A stretch of DNA of 33,968 nucleotides from an uncultured Verrucomicrobiales bacterium. Its GTDB lineage: Bacteria; Verrucomicrobiota; Verrucomicrobiia; Verrucomicrobiales; Akkermansiaceae. A program made the translations under genes and the position numbers. This document shows positions 16,820-24,444 of this stretch, one piece after another (within the stretch, counting starts at the first letter, position 1; the number at the start of each line of letters is the position of its first letter). The DNA is taken from NCBI GenBank assembly GCA_937958875.1, contig CALGMJ010000127.1:1-33968 (forward strand). The letters are read 5' to 3'. The notes beneath the pieces are model-generated. The model did no database searches. It worked only from the letters and a program-made list of their open reading frames with translations, and was not told the origin of the DNA.

Positions 16820-17689
16820 ATGAAAACGCTACTCTACTTTCTTCTCGCCCTTCCAGCACTCAGCCTGGAAGTCGCCTCCTTGCATCCCCTGCTGACGGAT
16901 GTCATTCGCCAGGTCGGCACTTCTCATGTTAAGATTGTAGAAGTAGCGAGACCGGGGACGAATATCCACAAGTTTGAACCACGCTCAAAGGACATCCGCA
17001 AAATCAGCAAGGCGAGCCTAATTTTTGCTTCAGGAAAAAATCTCGAGCCCTACCTCTCCGATCTCGAGGATAATCTGCTCTCTCATCAAGTGATCGTCCA
17101 AGTCGGCCGGACCATTCCATCTCAAAGAATTTCCTCAGAAGAGCAAATCTACGCTTGCTGTCCTCACCATGCGGTCGGTGGCATCGACCCTCACTGGTGG
17201 CATAACGTGCGTTTCATGCAGCGCGCTGTCGGTATCATCGAGAAGAGTCTCTCTGCTGCTGATCCAGCCGGAAAGGCACACTATAAGGCGAATGCTAAAA
17301 AAGCTTCTAGTGAGATGCGAGAGCTCGACCGCTGGGTCAAAGCCCAAGTAGCAACCATTCCGAAAGGAAAACGACATCTCGTGACCGCACACGCCGCATT
17401 CGGGTATTTTTGTAAAGCATACGGATTCAAGGCAACCTATGTGCAAGGACTCAGCGCTAAGGCTGAAATCCCAGCTAGGCAGCTGGCAGAATCAATTCGC
17501 CAACTTCAGGCAGAAAAAATTCCTGTTGTCTTCCCAGAAGAAAGTGCAAACCCTAAGATCCTCAAGCAAATCGCGAGCCAGTCAGGTGCCAAGATTGGTA
17601 AGCCTCTCAACGCAGATGGTTCTGCCAAAAGCTACCAGGCCATGATTCAACAAAATGTCACCCGCATCGTTCAGGGTCTGAAGCAATGA
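16820..17689 (+). CDS. znuA: Zinc (metal) ABC transporter substrate-binding protein, ZnuA-like
   Basis: A 289-residue cluster A-I metal-binding protein with a signal peptide (about 1-16). Metal ligands can be placed by the family pattern: H50 (GTNIHKFEPRSKD), H125 in DPHWWHN, H191 in TAHAAFGYF, and an acidic residue near E240-E241 (FPEESANPK). The His-rich loop that often marks zinc-specific members is short (ACCPHHAVGG, 112-121) and carries two cysteines, which is unusual. Zinc is the more likely substrate, manganese remains possible. It passes metal to the importer encoded by the two genes downstream and overlaps the small gene at 17686 by 4 bp. Confidence 0.88.
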   Translation: MKTLLYFLLALPALSLEVASLHPLLTDVIRQVGTSHVKIVEVARPGTNIHKFEPRSKDIRKISKASLIFASGKNLEPYLSDLEDNLLSHQVIVQVGRTIPSQRISSEEQIYACCPHHAVGGIDPHWWHNVRFMQRAVGIIEKSLSAADPAGKAHYKANAKKASSEMRELDRWVKAQVATIPKGKRHLVTAHAAFGYFCKAYGFKATYVQGLSAKAEIPARQLAESIRQLQAEKIPVVFPEESANPKILKQIASQSGAKIGKPLNADGSAKSYQAMIQQNVTRIVQGLKQ

Positions 17690-18105
17690 CCCGCTTCCCA
17701 CTTTTAAGCACTGTCTTTGCTATCGCCCCCCTTGCAGCGCTGGCGTGGCCTCTAGCGCAGGTTATACAGCCTCAGCTAAAAAAAGAAGTCACCCCAGATA
17801 TTATAGAGGCGAGTCCAATTCGACGTGCAGACATTGAAGTGCGTTCTGCCCACTCTTTTGAATCCTGTAAAATCACGATCGGTGATGCTTCATGGGATCT
17901 CACCACTGAAGAACCGTATGGGGAAATTCATTTCCCTCTGCCAGAATCTAAGGAACTCACCGTGCTAGTCGAAGTCGTGTGGGCAGCTGAAACTCCCGAA
18001 ACAGCCCTTCTTTTTGAAATAATCCCAGACAACTTAACCATGCGAAGCCATACTCTTTGGGGGCAGAAATCTGCAACCGAAGAACTCAATTTCAAATGGC
18101 CTTAA
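17686..18105 (+). CDS. Uncharacterised small membrane-anchored or exported protein in the zinc operon
   Basis: I do not recognise this 139-residue protein. It begins with a hydrophobic segment (about 5-27) that is either an uncleaved anchor or a signal peptide, followed by a basic linker and a roughly 85-residue region predicted by its alternating pattern to be a beta sandwich (SCKITIGDASWDL ... LTVLVEVVW). One cysteine (C61) and few histidines are present, so it is not an obvious metal chelator. The start overlaps the znuA stop (ATGA) and its end overlaps the ATPase gene by 10 bp, so translation is coupled on both sides. That tight placement argues for a part in metal import or its assembly. 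Confidence 0.65.
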   Translation: MTRFPLLSTVFAIAPLAALAWPLAQVIQPQLKKEVTPDIIEASPIRRADIEVRSAHSFESCKITIGDASWDLTTEEPYGEIHFPLPESKELTVLVEVVWAAETPETALLFEIIPDNLTMRSHTLWGQKSATEELNFKWP

Positions 18106-18848
18106 GCCACGAACATCATCAGCTTGACCTCTCAGGGGTCACCTTCAGTTATGGGAATAAAATGGTCTTAGATGGGATCACTTTTTCGACTCATTGCGGA
18201 GAGAGATTAGCCTTACTGGGGCCAAATGGTGCTGGTAAAAGCACTCTCATCCGTATTTTAGCGGGACTCCTAACTCATCAGGGTGGCGAGGTTAGTTGGC
18301 GGGAACGAGGAATCTCTGAAGCTCGACGAGAAATCGCTTATCTCCCACAAGTCGATAACCACCAGCGCCACTTTCCGATCCGGGTCCGAGACGTCGTCGC
18401 AATGGGACGCTTTCCTCACTTAGGACATTTTAAAATTTTTCGCAAAGCTGATCGAGAACAAGTCGAGCGAGCTATCGCAACAATGCATCTAGAGGAGATC
18501 GCGGACCGCCAGATCGACCAACTCTCTGGTGGACAACAACAACGAACTTACATTGCCCGCGCCTTAGCTCAGGAAGCGCATGTCATTCTTCTCGATGAAC
18601 CGTTTAATGGGCTAGATATTGAAAGCCGCTGTCACCTCTCCGAGAGCCTGCATGACCTCTCTAAAACGGGCCACTTGATCATTGCCTCCCATCACCAACT
18701 CGAGAGCGTCACCGAAATTTTCACCCATGCCCTCATCTTAGAACGGAAGCAAATCGCCTACGGCGAGGCTGCGGAAGTCATGAATAGCCAGGCGGTCAAG
18801 CACACCCTTCACTCCTGCCACCCTGAGAATCATGATCGAGCCTTTTGA
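18096..18848 (+). CDS. znuC: Zinc ABC transporter ATP-binding protein, ZnuC-like
   Basis: A 250-residue ATPase that powers the metal importer. All ABC motifs are visible: Walker A GPNGAGKST, Q-loop YLPQ, signature LSGGQQQR, Walker B VILLDEPFNGLD and H-loop ASHH. I start at ATG 18096 (MALSHEHHQLDLSG); an upstream in-frame ATG at 18057 would lie deep in the preceding gene and add 13 residues of no family character. The gene overlaps its upstream neighbour by 10 bp and the permease gene downstream by 17 bp. Confidence 0.9.
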   Translation: MALSHEHHQLDLSGVTFSYGNKMVLDGITFSTHCGERLALLGPNGAGKSTLIRILAGLLTHQGGEVSWRERGISEARREIAYLPQVDNHQRHFPIRVRDVVAMGRFPHLGHFKIFRKADREQVERAIATMHLEEIADRQIDQLSGGQQQRTYIARALAQEAHVILLDEPFNGLDIESRCHLSESLHDLSKTGHLIIASHHQLESVTEIFTHALILERKQIAYGEAAEVMNSQAVKHTLHSCHPENHDRAF

Positions 18849-19650
18849 TCTTCATATCTACCAGCGAGCGCTCGTTGCTTCGCTCATCATTGGATTTGTC
18901 AATGGCTACACCAGTGGCTTCGTCCTCCTACACCGGAGCCCGCTTAAGCTCACCGCTCTAAGCCACAGCCTTCTGCCCGGAGTTGCCATCGCCACCCTAC
19001 TCGTAGGCCTAGGTGTTCTAAGTGCGTTTTTCGGAGCCGTTACGGCAGCCGTGAGTATCGGCGTGCTTACCGTCCTACTCGCGCGTACGACAAAGATCGG
19101 AGACGAAACCATCCTCGCCGTTCTCTACACCGGAGCCTTCGCCGTTGGCATTATGGTCCTTAGCCGGATCGGCTCAAATCAAGACCTCGATGACTGGCTA
19201 CTAGGAAATATCCTAGGACTTTCTGATCTGGATCTCAGCATGAGCTTCTTTGTCGGCATCATTGCAGTCACGATGTTATCACTCTTCCGACGCTCGCTCA
19301 TCTTAAACCTCTTTGACTCCGAAGTCGCGGCGAGCTTAGGAATTCGCACTCGCCTACTAGACTACTGCTCTTTTGCGATTTTGATTCTGGTCCTAGTCAC
19401 TACCCTTCAGGCCGTAGGCTGTATTCTAGCCATTGGCCTGATCGTAACTCCAGCGGCCATTGTCCGCCCTCACATCACCTCCCCGAACTTACTTTTCCCA
19501 CTCAGTGGCATCGTCGGTGCAGCAGGTTCAGCAGTAGGTCTCTTTCTCAGCTATCGCTATGACCAGCCAGCAGGAGCAAGCATTGCTGCGACTCTGGCAG
19601 GGATTTTCCTGATCTCAGTCGCGATACGCGCCTTGTTCTCACGCGCATAG
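18832..19650 (+). CDS. znuB: Zinc ABC transporter permease, ZnuB-like (ABC-3 family)
   Basis: A 272-residue inner-membrane permease with about eight hydrophobic helices and the ABC-3 family features: an early LLHRSPLKLTALSHSLLPGVAIA segment, a central LLGNILGLSDLDL stretch near the ATPase contact loop, and a late GCILAIGLIVTPAAIVRP segment. It forms the channel of the metal importer with the ZnuC-like ATPase, whose gene it overlaps by 17 bp. gltX follows within 20 bp, so readthrough is expected. Confidence 0.9.
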   Translation: MIEPFDLHIYQRALVASLIIGFVNGYTSGFVLLHRSPLKLTALSHSLLPGVAIATLLVGLGVLSAFFGAVTAAVSIGVLTVLLARTTKIGDETILAVLYTGAFAVGIMVLSRIGSNQDLDDWLLGNILGLSDLDLSMSFFVGIIAVTMLSLFRRSLILNLFDSEVAASLGIRTRLLDYCSFAILILVLVTTLQAVGCILAIGLIVTPAAIVRPHITSPNLLFPLSGIVGAAGSAVGLFLSYRYDQPAGASIAATLAGIFLISVAIRALFSRA

Positions 19651-19656
19651 GGCGCT

Positions 19657-20952
19657 ATGACCCCGGACATGTCACAGACGGTTCGCACTCGTTTCGCTCC
19701 CTCACCTACTGGTTATCTTCACGTTGGTGGTGCCCGCACCGCACTCTTCAGCTGGCTCTTTGCTAAAAAGCATGGTGGTCAATTTATCCTTCGTGTTGAA
19801 GATACTGATGAAGCTCGAAATACTGAAGAAGCTCGAGCTGCCATCTTTGAAGGAATGGAATGGCTCGGCCTCGACTGGGAAGGCCCGGGAAATGAAGGTG
19901 ACTGCGGCCCCTACTTTCAATCTCAACGAACCGAAATTTACGATGAATGGTTTCAAAAACTCGTCGCTGCTGACCGCGTCTACGAAGATGAAGGCGCGTG
20001 GCGTTTCCGCTTCGAGCGTAAGCCCATTACGATGAATGATCTCGTCTGCGGAGAAGTCACCATCGACTACCGAAATGAGGAAAATACTCCCGACATGGTG
20101 ATACGTCGATCAGATGGCTCCTTCGTCTTTCACTTTGTGAACGTGGTCGATGATCTTACCATGGGAATGACGCATGTCATCCGGGGAGAAGACCACCTCA
20201 TGAATACCCCGAAGCATCTTCAACTGATCGAAGCCTTCGGTGAAAAACCACCCGTCTACGCCCACCTTCCTCTGATCCTCAACGAGAACGGCTCTAAAAT
20301 GTCGAAACGCGATAAGGGGGCAGCAGTAGGAGATTATCTCACCCAAGGGTTCACCGCCGAGGCTGTCGTGAATTTCATCGCTCTTCTTGGATGGTCCCCG
20401 AAAGATGATCAGGAAATCTACTCCCCTGCCGAGCTTATCGAGAAATTCTCACTCGAATCTGTCAATCGTGCGCCTGCGCGCTTCGACTCGGAAAAATGTC
20501 GTTGGGTGAACCAACAGCACCTTCTCAAATTGAGCCCAGAAGAATTCGCTGCCGCTTGCGATTGTGAAGCTTCAGTCGAAATTCTCGCCTCCGTTCAAGA
20601 AAAGGTCACCCTCTTATCAGAAGTTCCAGAAGCGATCTCCTTCTACCTAGACCCAGAATTTCCAATCGACGAACAAGCACTCAGTAAAGTGAAAGGGAAC
20701 GAAGTGGCTACTCCCCTTCTCACCGCTTTAATCACTACTCTAGGAAATTTAGAAGACTGGACTACAGCCAAGGCTACCGTGATGTCGACCGCTAAGGAAA
20801 ACGGAGCGAAACCCGGTCAACTCATGTTCCCTCTCAGAGTCGCGCTTTCCGGTAAAGCGGGAGGCCCTGATCTGGATGCTATTTTACAGATCCTCGGCAA
20901 AGAGGAATCTGTCCGTAGAATCGAGCGCCTCACTCAGGCCCTCAGCGCTTAG
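19657..20952 (+). CDS. gltX: Glutamyl-tRNA synthetase, compact form
   Basis: The enzyme charges tRNA with glutamate (431 residues here; usual forms are about 465-500). The class I signatures are present: FAPSPTGYLHVGGART (HIGH-type) and KMSKRDKG (KMSKS-type), then the helical anticodon-binding region from WSPKDDQEIYSP onward. The shortness comes mainly from the region after LVAADRVYEDEG, which runs straight into RFRFERKPITMNDL; the usual stretch with a CxC...CR zinc-type motif is missing. The anticodon region is present, so this is not the truncated Glu-Q enzyme. The start could equally be ATG 19669 (MSQTVRTRF), nearer the family's normal beginning. It is only 6-18 bp behind the zinc permease gene. 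Confidence 0.93.
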   Translation: MTPDMSQTVRTRFAPSPTGYLHVGGARTALFSWLFAKKHGGQFILRVEDTDEARNTEEARAAIFEGMEWLGLDWEGPGNEGDCGPYFQSQRTEIYDEWFQKLVAADRVYEDEGAWRFRFERKPITMNDLVCGEVTIDYRNEENTPDMVIRRSDGSFVFHFVNVVDDLTMGMTHVIRGEDHLMNTPKHLQLIEAFGEKPPVYAHLPLILNENGSKMSKRDKGAAVGDYLTQGFTAEAVVNFIALLGWSPKDDQEIYSPAELIEKFSLESVNRAPARFDSEKCRWVNQQHLLKLSPEEFAAACDCEASVEILASVQEKVTLLSEVPEAISFYLDPEFPIDEQALSKVKGNEVATPLLTALITTLGNLEDWTTAKATVMSTAKENGAKPGQLMFPLRVALSGKAGGPDLDAILQILGKEESVRRIERLTQALSA

Positions 20953-20988
20953 GTAATCTCCCTTAAAAACGATCATCCTTCCTTTCCT

Positions 20989-21903
20989 ATGACTCACTTC
21001 ACTCTCGATACTCTTTCCCAGCTGAATGATGGCTATGATCAACCTGCTCGGTATGCCGTGATTGGAAATCCGGTAGCTCATTCACTTTCTCCTCAGCTTC
21101 ATCAGCCTGCATTGGATGCGCTAGATCTCGGTGTGCGCTATGTCAGAGTCGAAGTGCCTGTGGGACGCGTGCGAGAAGCATTTGAAAAAATGCGGGCAGC
21201 GGGAATTGAGGGGATCAATGTCACCGTTCCCCATAAACTCGAAGCACTGGAAGCCTGTGATGAAGTCCATCCCGGAGCGAAGAAAATGGGTGCAGTCAAT
21301 ACCATCGTCTTTGATGGCGATCGTCTTCTCGGATTCAATACAGACGGTCCCGGCTTTGTTCGCGCGATCAGAGAAGACTTCCAGATGGATCTTGGGGATC
21401 TACGCGTTGCCATCATTGGTGCTGGTGGTGGTGCGGGCCGAGCAATCGCGACTCAGTGCACGCTGGAAGAAACGCCACAGCTCATTCTCGCAAATCGTTC
21501 TCTTGGGAAGCTGGAAACAATGAAATCAGAACTCAGCTTACAAAGTGATAAACTAGAAGGCCCAGGTGATCGGCTTCAAATCTATGCCCTCGATGACCCT
21601 GCCCTCCAAGAAGCTTTGGCCCAGAGTGAGCTGATTATCAATACCACCTCCGTCGGCCTAAAACAGCATGATCCCGCTCCCATCCCATCAGGATGGATCG
21701 AGCCACATCATCTAGTTTACGACACCATTTATAATCCTGCCCGGACCCGCCTACTAAGAAATGCAGAGTCACAGGGAGCGAGAATTTCAAACGGACTCTC
21801 ACTCTTACTCCACCAAGGAGCACTCTCACTAGAATATTGGCTCGGCCGCGAAGCGCCTATCGAAGCGATGCGGAAGGGGCTTCGAGAGACGATTCAGGGT
21901 TAA
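20989..21903 (+). CDS. aroE: Shikimate dehydrogenase
   Basis: A 304-residue cytoplasmic enzyme that reduces 3-dehydroshikimate with NADPH on the way to aromatic amino acids. The shikimate-binding serines lie in AHSLSPQLH (S32, S34); catalytic K83 is in NVTVPHK and D119 in FNTDG; the nucleotide-binding loop is GAGGGAGRA (144-152) followed by ANRS, which carries the Arg typical of NADPH users. It is complete, with about 20 extra N-terminal residues before the core. It lies 36 bp after gltX on the same strand. Its last 47 bp overlap the end of the convergent membrane-protein gene. Confidence 0.95.
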   Translation: MTHFTLDTLSQLNDGYDQPARYAVIGNPVAHSLSPQLHQPALDALDLGVRYVRVEVPVGRVREAFEKMRAAGIEGINVTVPHKLEALEACDEVHPGAKKMGAVNTIVFDGDRLLGFNTDGPGFVRAIREDFQMDLGDLRVAIIGAGGGAGRAIATQCTLEETPQLILANRSLGKLETMKSELSLQSDKLEGPGDRLQIYALDDPALQEALAQSELIINTTSVGLKQHDPAPIPSGWIEPHHLVYDTIYNPARTRLLRNAESQGARISNGLSLLLHQGALSLEYWLGREAPIEAMRKGLRETIQG

Positions 21904-23035
21904 CCCATCCTTCGTGCTTAAAGCCGACAATCTCAAAGCGATCTTTCCCGACGGCTTTCACCTCAAGCACAACAGGTTCATCATGCTTTAGGTGCATCAC
22001 AAAGCGACCATACTGAAGCACTTCCTTAAGCTGGTGATTTAGCTCTCTTTTCTTATCAGAATTCAGCGGAACAAAAGCGAAAATAAAGTTTCCCGTCTCC
22101 GGCTCAGTGAGGAGGAAACCAGAATGATCGACGTCACCAAATTTTTGATCAAACCTCGCTTTTTTATCAATAAGGCAGCGAATTTCCTTCTTCTCGCGTG
22201 GGCGGTAAGAGCGTAAATCAGAGAGCGACATCTCGCTCCAACCTGTAGTCGCATCCCAGTCGAGTTGGAAATCAAGCCCCTCTTTAACAAAGTATGCAGT
22301 GAAATTCGATTGATCCTGACGGCGACCGGAAACGGCAATCACCCCTCGGGAAGTATCCTTTTCACCTTCTGGACTAGCAATTTCAAGAGCCTGCCATGTA
22401 ATTTGATTAATATTTCCTACTAGGGCTGGAGAATCCCAGTGACCAGCTACGAGAGGGTTTTTCTTCCGGTAAGGCGATGGGCGAACAAATTCAGCAAACT
22501 CATCAGGAGATCTTGCAGTGTCCAATAAGCTGATAATTTCACGAGCCTTGGTGAGATAGTTCACGGAATCAACCGTAAACCATGCCAGAGATCCTTCCTC
22601 AGTAATCGTGTCTTTGACCTTCTCAACCTGGATAAAGTCGTTTTCCTGATCACCTTGATCAATCTCTTTAGCATCGTTGAAGTGTTTCAACCCCAAACCA
22701 ACAACGACTAAAGGTAAAATAATCCCAAGTAAGCTCACCCAAAGCCATGAAGTAGAGCGCTTTTTCGTCCCCCAAACCTCATCGAGTGGACGGTCATCTT
22801 CATCATCAGACTGCAGGCGGCGCATCTGCTCAGCCACCCCCACGTGTCCGTAGCTCTCACCCTCTTCGGGCTTCTGCATTTTTTCGAGAAGCTCTTTCCC
22901 TTGATCTAGCAGAGATTTCACCTCGGCCTTCGGCTTATCGATCTTGCGTTTCCGACGGACGCGGCGCACACGTTTCTCCATCCCATCTGGAGTGGGTGTA
23001 TTATCGGGCTCTGAAGATTGGTCAGAATCGCTCAT
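21857..23035 (-). CDS. Single-pass membrane protein of unknown function, paralogue of its upstream neighbour
   Basis: I do not recognise this 392-residue protein. Residues 1-96 are a charged cytoplasmic tail with a basic cluster (KRVRRVRRKRK, 21-31) and an acidic patch (77-86); a membrane helix follows at about 97-117, then a roughly 270-residue outside domain. The outside domain has no cysteine-based motif except one Cys. Its layout matches the neighbouring 447-residue protein: an ALEIASPEGE...F-LDWD segment parallels VVEFAEGK...W-IDWE, and the C-terminal strand sets end in similar IVGFKHEGW / EIIEPSWY stretches. It is the last gene of the run headed by the Hsp70 gene, 23 bp after its partner, and its 3' end runs 47 bp into aroE on the other strand. 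Confidence 0.75.
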   Translation of the reverse strand: MSDSDQSSEPDNTPTPDGMEKRVRRVRRKRKIDKPKAEVKSLLDQGKELLEKMQKPEEGESYGHVGVAEQMRRLQSDDEDDRPLDEVWGTKKRSTSWLWVSLLGIILPLVVVGLGLKHFNDAKEIDQGDQENDFIQVEKVKDTITEEGSLAWFTVDSVNYLTKAREIISLLDTARSPDEFAEFVRPSPYRKKNPLVAGHWDSPALVGNINQITWQALEIASPEGEKDTSRGVIAVSGRRQDQSNFTAYFVKEGLDFQLDWDATTGWSEMSLSDLRSYRPREKKEIRCLIDKKARFDQKFGDVDHSGFLLTEPETGNFIFAFVPLNSDKKRELNHQLKEVLQYGRFVMHLKHDEPVVLEVKAVGKDRFEIVGFKHEGWVNPESSLEAPSASLR

Positions 23036-23058
23036 GATGTTATGCTTAGGAGATTGTG

Positions 23059-24402
23059 CTATTGAAGAGCTTCTGGCAAGGGACCAACTGAGCTTTTAAT
23101 AGAAATCTCAGGCGGGAATTTTTGATGAATCTCCTGCACTCGTTTACCATACCAAGAAGGTTCAATAATTTCGAGAAGGCTTAAAATATTATCACCACGT
23201 TCATCAATTGACCAACCTAGGGTAGCCGTGATTCGCATATATCCCTTCGGGTCACGTTCTGGGAATTTTGAATCATATTGTGTGAGACCAGCCTCATAGT
23301 CAGCCCAGAGACGATTGAACTGCACACCTAGATCATCCGTCGTAGAAAAAACAACTTCAGGAGTGGAGCGATCAAGAAGGTTTTCAGCCTCAGGACGCCC
23401 AGGACGACTTGGCATATAAAAGACGACCTCTGTCTCTGTCTCATTCGAAATCGTCGTTTTACGAGCGAGGAGTCTAAAGGTCCCTTTTTTCGAACTTCCA
23501 ACCCCTAAACGGAACAAGGCCCATGGCTCAGATCCATAGCGAACAAGATGCTCCCAATCGATCATCCAGGCACTGCCATTCCAAACACTTAAAACTTCGA
23601 TATCGTGACCTTCACGAGTTCTCCAAATCATTTCAATTCCAGGAGTGGCTTTCCCTTCAGCAAACTCAACAACTTGGATATCGACGGGATGCAATCCAGC
23701 GGTCGGAAACAGAGGGGCCTCGTAATTATAGAAACGTCCAAATTTTGTCGCAAGTTGTGACGAATAGTCGATCCTCTGGATTCTTCCATCATCTTTTGGA
23801 GTATTCAAATAGCGGGAGAAGGAATCTACCGCCGCAACCCGATGCTCCTTGAGGAATTGAATATGCCGGGCCCTTCGAGCTGCTTCCTCAGAATCATCTA
23901 CGATCGGCTCATCCGCCTGATCATCCTTAAATTTAGGCATCATGAAAAATGCCACAATCGTGATAACCACGAGGAGCCAGGACCCAAGAAAAAGGTAAAG
24001 CGTTTTATTTTTCTCCTTCCGTCTCTTTTTTCGACGACGCACCTGACGAGTGCCATCAGGTAAAATCACCTCTTTTTCGTGGAATTCGCTATCCCGCTTA
24101 ATTTCCGGCTGAGATTCCTCGGCCTCCTTAGGTTCGGGAAGCTTAGCCTTTATCGGTGCAGGCAAGGGCTTTCCTGGAAGTTCGGTTTTTGAAAGTATAG
24201 CTGTCTTACCAATATCTCGCGACACCAGTGTTTTGCCAGCATTTGGCAAATCAGGGAGACGAGCATTCCCCGGTAAGTTTACCGATTTTTTCGCCCCAAG
24301 TTCAAAGCCACAGGCACCACACACGAGGTCTTCTCGTTTGCGCCCTTCGGAACGAATCACTTCCTGACAGGAAGGGCATAGGTAGACAGACGATTGGGAC
24401 AT
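23059..24402 (-). CDS. Zinc-ribbon single-pass membrane protein next to Hsp70
   Basis: A 447-residue protein of unknown function. It starts with a four-cysteine zinc ribbon (C9-x2-C12 ... C28-x2-C31), then a proline-rich linker (45-105), a strongly basic segment (RRRKKRRKEKNK, 122-133), a membrane helix at about 134-156 and an outside domain of about 290 residues. The basic cluster before the helix places the zinc ribbon in the cytoplasm. The outside domain shares its pattern with the 392-residue protein downstream (a W-IDWE motif and a C-terminal EIIEPSWY strand), so the two are diverged tandem paralogues; only this one has the ribbon. It follows the Hsp70 gene by 42 bp and is probably co-transcribed. 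A docking platform for Hsp70 at the membrane is a guess from context. Confidence 0.75.
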   Translation of the reverse strand: MSQSSVYLCPSCQEVIRSEGRKREDLVCGACGFELGAKKSVNLPGNARLPDLPNAGKTLVSRDIGKTAILSKTELPGKPLPAPIKAKLPEPKEAEESQPEIKRDSEFHEKEVILPDGTRQVRRRKKRRKEKNKTLYLFLGSWLLVVITIVAFFMMPKFKDDQADEPIVDDSEEAARRARHIQFLKEHRVAAVDSFSRYLNTPKDDGRIQRIDYSSQLATKFGRFYNYEAPLFPTAGLHPVDIQVVEFAEGKATPGIEMIWRTREGHDIEVLSVWNGSAWMIDWEHLVRYGSEPWALFRLGVGSSKKGTFRLLARKTTISNETETEVVFYMPSRPGRPEAENLLDRSTPEVVFSTTDDLGVQFNRLWADYEAGLTQYDSKFPERDPKGYMRITATLGWSIDERGDNILSLLEIIEPSWYGKRVQEIHQKFPPEISIKSSVGPLPEALQ

Positions 24403-24444
24403 AAGTTAAGCTGAGGAGACTCTGCGAAAGTCCTGCCCCTTCCG

